In this document: one piece after another, positions 15,203-19,030 of the stretch | Layout of the letters: each line of letters opens with the position of its first letter | Numbering within the stretch: position 1 is the first letter of the stretch | Source: Dehalococcoidia bacterium UBA5627 | GTDB lineage: Bacteria; Chloroflexota; Dehalococcoidia; Dehalococcoidales; UBA5627 | Direction of reading: 5' to 3' | Assembly (NCBI GenBank): GCA_002421585.1 | Contig: DIKD01000081.1 | Span: forward strand, 1-19,030 | Length of the DNA: 19,030 nucleotides | Notes under the pieces: generated by a model | What the model was told of the DNA's origin: nothing | Database searches by the model: none | The model's input: only the letters and a program-made list of their open reading frames with translations | Position numbers and translations under genes: made by a program

Positions 15203-16408
15203 ATGGAATATTCTTATATAGCTTACAACAAGGACAGAAGTTTAATAAAAGGGAAGATAACGGCTGAGAACGAGACCGCTGCCAGAAAACTTATCGATTT
15301 CAGCGGTTTCCAGTTAATAAGCCTGAAAAGCAATTCCAGCTTTATAAACTGGAAAGTGCTTAATACAAATGTGGGCGGTGTTAAACCCAAAGAAATTATC
15401 ATGTTTTCCCGCCAGTTGGCTTTGCTTCTGGAATCGGGTACCGATATCATAACTGCGCTGGAACTTCTTCAGGAACAGATAACGGATAAAACCTTACGCA
15501 ATGTTCTTGGAGATATTACAAACGATATCAGGGGCGGCAGCTCGCTTTCTTCTGCGATGAGCAAACACCCGAAGATATTTCAAAATATATACTACAAAGC
15601 TGTAGCGGTCGGTGAAAAGGGTGGTAATCTTGAAACAGTGCTGCGTCACATGGCTGAATTTTTGGAGAAACAATCTCTTACCAGAAAAAAAATCAAGGGT
15701 GCACTTTCCTATCCGGTGATTGTAAGCGTTGTAGCGCTACTGGTTGTAGGGGTAATAGTAGTGTTTGTCCTGCCCACTTTTATTGACCTCTATGCTTCCT
15801 TAAGCGTCGAGGTTCCGGCTATATTGACCGTACTGCTGGCTTTTATCGATTGGCTAAAAGCCAATTTTTTGCTTGTTTTACTGGTTGTTCTGGCAATTGC
15901 CGGCGTTACCTTTGCCTATATACGCACCGAAAAAGGTCGATATCGCTTTGACAGAATGAAATTAAAACTGCCTGTAATCGGCAGAATACTTCAATTAACG
16001 GAACTTTCTCAGGCGGCACGTACTATATCAATGCTTTTCGGGGTCGGTTTGCCGCTTCCTGAAATTATGAACCTGACAATCGGCACCACAGATAACAAAT
16101 TTGTCGAAGAATCTTTTGAAAAAGTACAACGCGACCTTATCAGAGGAGAGGGCATATCGAAACCGATGCGTAAGAATAAATTCTTTCTGCCCCTGATGGT
16201 CCAGATGGTCGCTGTCGGAGAAGGCACCGGACATCTGGACAGCACCCTGGTTACCGTTGCCGAAAGCTACGAAATGGAAGCCGACGACCGCACCGGCGCA
16301 GCAGTGGGCTTGATACAGCCGATTTTAACTGTCTTTATAGGTTTGATAGTGGGCTTTGTAGCCATATTGATGGTGTCGACAATGTATTCTATGTACGGGC
16401 AGTTTTAA
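15203..16408 (+). CDS. pilC: Type IV pilus inner-membrane platform protein (PilC/GspF)
   Basis: A 401-residue polytopic protein that forms the platform on which the ATPase acts. The N-terminus MEYSYIAYNKDRSLIKGKI is the usual PilC start. Two T2SSF repeats follow: the first from about residue 67 (FSRQLALLLESGTDIITALE), the second from about 265 (LTELSQAARTISMLFGVGLP). Hydrophobic segments lie near 170-195, 220-240 and at the C-terminus (about 370-395). The open frame runs back to 15113 inside pilB, but that upstream part is unlike the family; the ATG at 15203 has GAGG (15193-15196) at proper spacing and is chosen. After its stop there is a 75-base AT-rich gap and then the first prepilin gene. 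Confidence 0.93.
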   Translation: MEYSYIAYNKDRSLIKGKITAENETAARKLIDFSGFQLISLKSNSSFINWKVLNTNVGGVKPKEIIMFSRQLALLLESGTDIITALELLQEQITDKTLRNVLGDITNDIRGGSSLSSAMSKHPKIFQNIYYKAVAVGEKGGNLETVLRHMAEFLEKQSLTRKKIKGALSYPVIVSVVALLVVGVIVVFVLPTFIDLYASLSVEVPAILTVLLAFIDWLKANFLLVLLVVLAIAGVTFAYIRTEKGRYRFDRMKLKLPVIGRILQLTELSQAARTISMLFGVGLPLPEIMNLTIGTTDNKFVEESFEKVQRDLIRGEGISKPMRKNKFFLPLMVQMVAVGEGTGHLDSTLVTVAESYEMEADDRTGAAVGLIQPILTVFIGLIVGFVAILMVSTMYSMYGQF

Positions 16409-16483
16409 AAAAATATTGATAAAAGTCATTTTATTTACAGAAATTTAAGACTATAATATCTGTTATGATATTGAAGACACAAA

Positions 16484-16978
16484 ATGTTTAAGCTGATTAA
16501 AAAGGAAAACGGATTCACTCTTGTGGAGGTGCTGGTTGCCTTATCCATAATGGCGATAGTAGCGCTTATATTTTTACTGGCGCTGTTAATGGCGGGCAAG
16601 GCAGTACTACTGGCACAGGAAAAGACTATTGCCGAGAGCATCGCCCGCAGCCAGATGGAGTACGTTAAACAGCAGGGTTATCAAGAAGAAAACGATCACG
16701 ATGATTATTATACTTATAAAACTGCGGAACAAGTGCAAGAAGATTTAAGCCTCCATCCCAGTTTCAGCGTATGGAGCGTTACTGATTGGGGAAATATAGA
16801 AAATCCTATCGTCTATCCACTTAATGACAGCTATATTGAAGGGGTTCACGGCGTTGACTGGGATAGCATCGGTAATGGACCCGCTGACAACGACAGCAAC
16901 ATCCGGAAACTTGGATTGGTAATACTACACGGGGAGAAAGTCGTCTACTACCTCGAGGGGTATAAGGTAGACAACTGA
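16484..16978 (+). CDS. Type IV prepilin-like (minor pilin) protein
   Basis: A 164-residue prepilin. The 10-residue leader MFKLIKKENG ends in Gly before FTLVEVLVALSIMAIVAL, with the conserved Glu at position +5, so it should be cleaved and N-methylated by a prepilin peptidase (none visible here). After the hydrophobic helix come a charged linker and an acidic, Asp/Tyr-rich globular part with VWSVTDWGN and GLVILHGEKVVYYLEGY at the end. The length and acidic globular region suit a minor pilin or pseudopilin rather than a major pilin, but this is not certain. The ribosome site is weak (GAAGA). It overlaps the next gene by one base (TGATG). Confidence 0.87.
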   Translation: MFKLIKKENGFTLVEVLVALSIMAIVALIFLLALLMAGKAVLLAQEKTIAESIARSQMEYVKQQGYQEENDHDDYYTYKTAEQVQEDLSLHPSFSVWSVTDWGNIENPIVYPLNDSYIEGVHGVDWDSIGNGPADNDSNIRKLGLVILHGEKVVYYLEGYKVDN

Positions 16979-17592
16979 TGAATACAGTTTTTACTGTGCT
17001 AAAAAAGCAAAAAGGATTTACTCTGATAGAACTGATTATAGCCGGTGCTATCGGCGCACTTGTAATCGCAACCCTCACAGGGGTCATCTGGCAGTTATTT
17101 AGTAGTAGCTCCAGCAGTTCGGGGAATATGAAGGCGATACACCAGGTACAGAATGTTGGGCTTTGGGTCAGCCAAGATGTTCAACAAATAAATAAAATAA
17201 CAAGTGCAGAAGATGATCCCAATACTGATGATGAAGAATTACTTGTAGTAGAATGGACGAAATACCAGGGAGAAAATGTTGATGATGTTTTTGTTATTGA
17301 AAAGCAACAACACAGGGTATTATATCGAATCGGTGATGATAAATTATACAGGGATTACTATGTAACTGAATGGATGGATATTGAAACTGAAGAGTCAGAA
17401 TATGTCTTTCCGGTTAGTCCGAATAGCACTACTTTTATTGCCAATTACATTACGGAATTTGCTCTTAAATTCAGAGGAAATAACGACTTGGAATTAACTG
17501 TAAGCGCTGAAATACCCGGTTTCCGGCCACAATCTGCTACAAGAATATTTGAAATGGAATCTAGGCCTACTACATTTTACTGGGTGCAATAG
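16978..17592 (+). CDS. Second prepilin-like protein (PilW/GspJ-type minor pilin)
   Basis: A 204-residue prepilin with a 13-residue leader ending KKQKG before FTLIELIIAGAIGALVIATL, with the conserved Glu at +5. A run of seven Ser (42-48) follows the helix, then a beta-rich part (DDVFVIEKQQHRVLYRIGDDKLYRDYY and FALKFRGNNDLELTVSAEIP), each in short strands. Such features resemble PilW/GspJ-type minor pilins that prime pilus assembly, but family membership is inferred only from size, order and the leader. The start overlaps the preceding stop by one base, and the next gene begins within 13 bases of its stop. Confidence 0.86.
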   Translation: MNTVFTVLKKQKGFTLIELIIAGAIGALVIATLTGVIWQLFSSSSSSSGNMKAIHQVQNVGLWVSQDVQQINKITSAEDDPNTDDEELLVVEWTKYQGENVDDVFVIEKQQHRVLYRIGDDKLYRDYYVTEWMDIETEESEYVFPVSPNSTTFIANYITEFALKFRGNNDLELTVSAEIPGFRPQSATRIFEMESRPTTFYWVQ

Positions 17593-17604
17593 GTGAGGTG
17601 GTAT

Positions 17605-18879
17605 ATGTTAAATATTTTTAGATTCAGACACAGTGAGAGAGGATTAGCGCTTATTTACGCATTGCTTTTACTGGCGTTGGGCGCTGTTATTACCGTACCT
17701 CTTCTATCGTTTATGAATACGGGTTTGGTGGCGGCGCAGGTATATGAAGAAAATACTATGAAAATCTATGCAGCGGATGCAGGTATTCAGGACGCGCTTT
17801 GGAAGATAAACAATTGCAGATTGGTTGGTGATGAAGGTGAAGAGTTTCTTTTTAATTATAAGGATACTGATGGAGTCTTATATGAAGATGTTCTAGGACA
17901 TTTACCGCCCAGCGATCCTGATATTCTTGATGTGGTATATCCAATCTATTACTATATTGAAGGCGCTTCAGGCGCGGTAAACGGCTACGATGTTATGGTT
18001 TCTATAGAATATCGATCACAGAATATATTTGAAGTGATTTCAACGCAATATGACCCCGAAACTATTATTACTCCTGAATTTGTCAACAATAACCCGTCTG
18101 AATTTACTTCAATAAAGGCTTGGGTTTCAACGGTATATGGCGACTACAGCGGCATCACCCAAAATGCGATAACGAGTATATCTCAGATTGATATTACAGG
18201 ACAAGGATCAACAGATCCTCTCGAAGGTGAGCCTAATGGCCCATTAGAGTTTTACAGTGGCGCATGGCCAACCACAGAACTACTAGAGCATTTTTACAGC
18301 CAAGATATAGTGGGTTTGGATTCATATAACTCTGATGAAATAGACGTAAATGATTATCCTACGATAGGCCCTTTTTATCGCGATGGCAATTTAACAATTG
18401 AGAGTAGCGAGGAGGGTGCTACGATAAAACTCACAGATACTATATATATAACTGGATATACTTTAATAGGCCAAACCAGCAAGTTCTTCCTTGACTTAAA
18501 TGGTAATACGATTTTCGTTTTGTATGATGGTGATGGTTCAGACTTTGCTTTGCAAATCGGTTCCAACTGCACTATTCTGGGGTCGGGTTGCATAATAGCA
18601 ATAGGAGGTATTAAGATGATGCCTAATATAGATACAGATAATTATGGTTTTATATTAACACTTTCAGTTTCAGGCTTGGCGTTATTGAAACCGAGGGGAG
18701 ATTATCATGGCACTTTAGCAGGTGGCTTTAATGAACCACTGCCTTCGGGAAAAGATCCAATTTCTGTTGATTTACAAAACGGTAATTTATATTGGGATAC
18801 CCCGCCTACTAATTTGCATTTCCCCACTGGAGATGATAGTAATAACAAATTTGGCATATTAAGTTATATAATCAGCTGA
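17605..18879 (+). CDS. PilX-like pilus-associated protein with beta-rich outer domain
   Basis: A 424-residue protein. The N-terminus has RHSERG followed by a hydrophobic helix LALIYALLLLALGAVITVPL and then YAADAGIQDALWKI, the signature of PilX-like proteins. A leader-like Gly precedes the helix but the usual Glu at +5 is Tyr, as in many PilX/GspK-type proteins. The long remainder is acidic and strand-rich, for example NLTIESSEEGATIKLTDTIY, LDLNGNTIFVLYDGDG and CTILGSGCIIAIGGIK, which looks like a surface or adhesin-type domain. A GTG at 17593 also opens the frame, but the ATG at 17605 has GAGGTGG (17595-17601) ahead and starts the protein just before the basic leader, so it is preferred. It follows the second prepilin by 12 bases. 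Confidence 0.83.
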   Translation: MLNIFRFRHSERGLALIYALLLLALGAVITVPLLSFMNTGLVAAQVYEENTMKIYAADAGIQDALWKINNCRLVGDEGEEFLFNYKDTDGVLYEDVLGHLPPSDPDILDVVYPIYYYIEGASGAVNGYDVMVSIEYRSQNIFEVISTQYDPETIITPEFVNNNPSEFTSIKAWVSTVYGDYSGITQNAITSISQIDITGQGSTDPLEGEPNGPLEFYSGAWPTTELLEHFYSQDIVGLDSYNSDEIDVNDYPTIGPFYRDGNLTIESSEEGATIKLTDTIYITGYTLIGQTSKFFLDLNGNTIFVLYDGDGSDFALQIGSNCTILGSGCIIAIGGIKMMPNIDTDNYGFILTLSVSGLALLKPRGDYHGTLAGGFNEPLPSGKDPISVDLQNGNLYWDTPPTNLHFPTGDDSNNKFGILSYIIS

Positions 18880-18923
18880 TTTACAAATACAAAACAATCT
18901 TCACCCGGAGGTTAAGTTATGTT

Positions 18924-19030
18924 ATGAAAAAGAGCGGCAAGTGGTGGGCAATTATCGGGGTGGTTATATTTATCGGTGCGGCGGTCGCGCTGTATATACC
19001 GTATAACAATAACATAAAAGAGCAGAATAC
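18924..19030 (+). CDS. Start of a membrane-anchored protein, cut by the window edge
   Basis: Only 35 codons are visible: a basic start MKKSGKWW, a hydrophobic segment IIGVVIFIGAAVALYIP (about 10-26) and YNNNIKEQN, so a short inner-membrane anchor with the rest outside the window. It may be a pilus assembly or pilus-linked protein by position, but I do not recognise it. The start ATG at 18924 is 12 bases from GGAGG (18907-18911); an ATG at 18919 is better spaced but reads ATG-TTA-TGA, a two-codon frame that overlaps this start. Confidence 0.65.
   Translation, partial: MKKSGKWWAIIGVVIFIGAAVALYIPYNNNIKEQN

Noticed and set aside
16409..16483. Internal promoter before the first prepilin gene
   Set aside because: TATAAT at 16452-16457 is perfect but no -35 hexamer lies at 16-18 bases; the gap is AT-rich enough for a chance match.
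1..19030. CRISPR array, transposon, phage or tRNA/rRNA gene
   Set aside because: No regularly spaced direct repeats, transposase or phage proteins, or cloverleaf-like sequences were seen on either strand.

Overview
The window is 19 kb of moderately AT-rich bacterial chromosome. It has short intergenic gaps, Shine-Dalgarno sites and sigma-70-type promoters. I see no rRNA, tRNA, insertion sequence, phage gene or CRISPR array. An ECF sigma factor translationally coupled to a DUF5667 protein, a BldC/MerR-like regulator beside type IV pilus genes, and a Gram-positive-type LexA box together suggest a Chloroflexota bacterium, perhaps of the Dehalococcoidia. That placement is an inference from gene families, not a proven identity.

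Layout. (1) 56-1838: a degV-family gene on the minus strand with a clear terminator, divergent from a four-helix membrane XRE regulator; an unusual nested pair of inverted repeats lies between them. (2) 1902-5301: a two-gene minus-strand damage-response operon of a DUF6504 protein followed by an error-prone DNA polymerase (DnaE2/ImuC). It is driven by a promoter whose 17-bp spacer is filled by a LexA-type box. (3) 5308-6228: a divergent DUF72 (YecE-like) gene. (4) 6386-9377: a plus-strand cluster of a STAS/DUF1990-like fusion, a phytoene-desaturase-like flavoprotein and a flavodoxin, which looks like an undescribed redox or lipid-modification module. (5) 9385-12435: minus-strand genes for a large coiled-coil protein with its own near-consensus promoter, then (upstream) an ECF sigma factor and its membrane DUF5667 partner, a probable anti-sigma factor. 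(6) 12683 to the right edge: a long plus-strand operon encoding a BldC-like regulator, a NarL-type response regulator that has lost its phosphoacceptor aspartate, the pilus assembly ATPase PilB/GspE, the platform protein PilC, two prepilins, a PilX-like protein and the start of another membrane protein.

How they work together. The dnaE2 operon should be induced by DNA damage through LexA. The sigma/DUF5667 pair is a classic envelope-signal switch, divergent from the pilus operon, and the pilus operon carries two regulators of its own at its head. The pilus genes would build a type IV pilus or related secretion filament; no major pilin and no retraction ATPase is visible in the window. No gene-free stretch exceeds 300 bases: the longest is 12436-12676, which is AT-rich and holds only weak promoter-like sequences.
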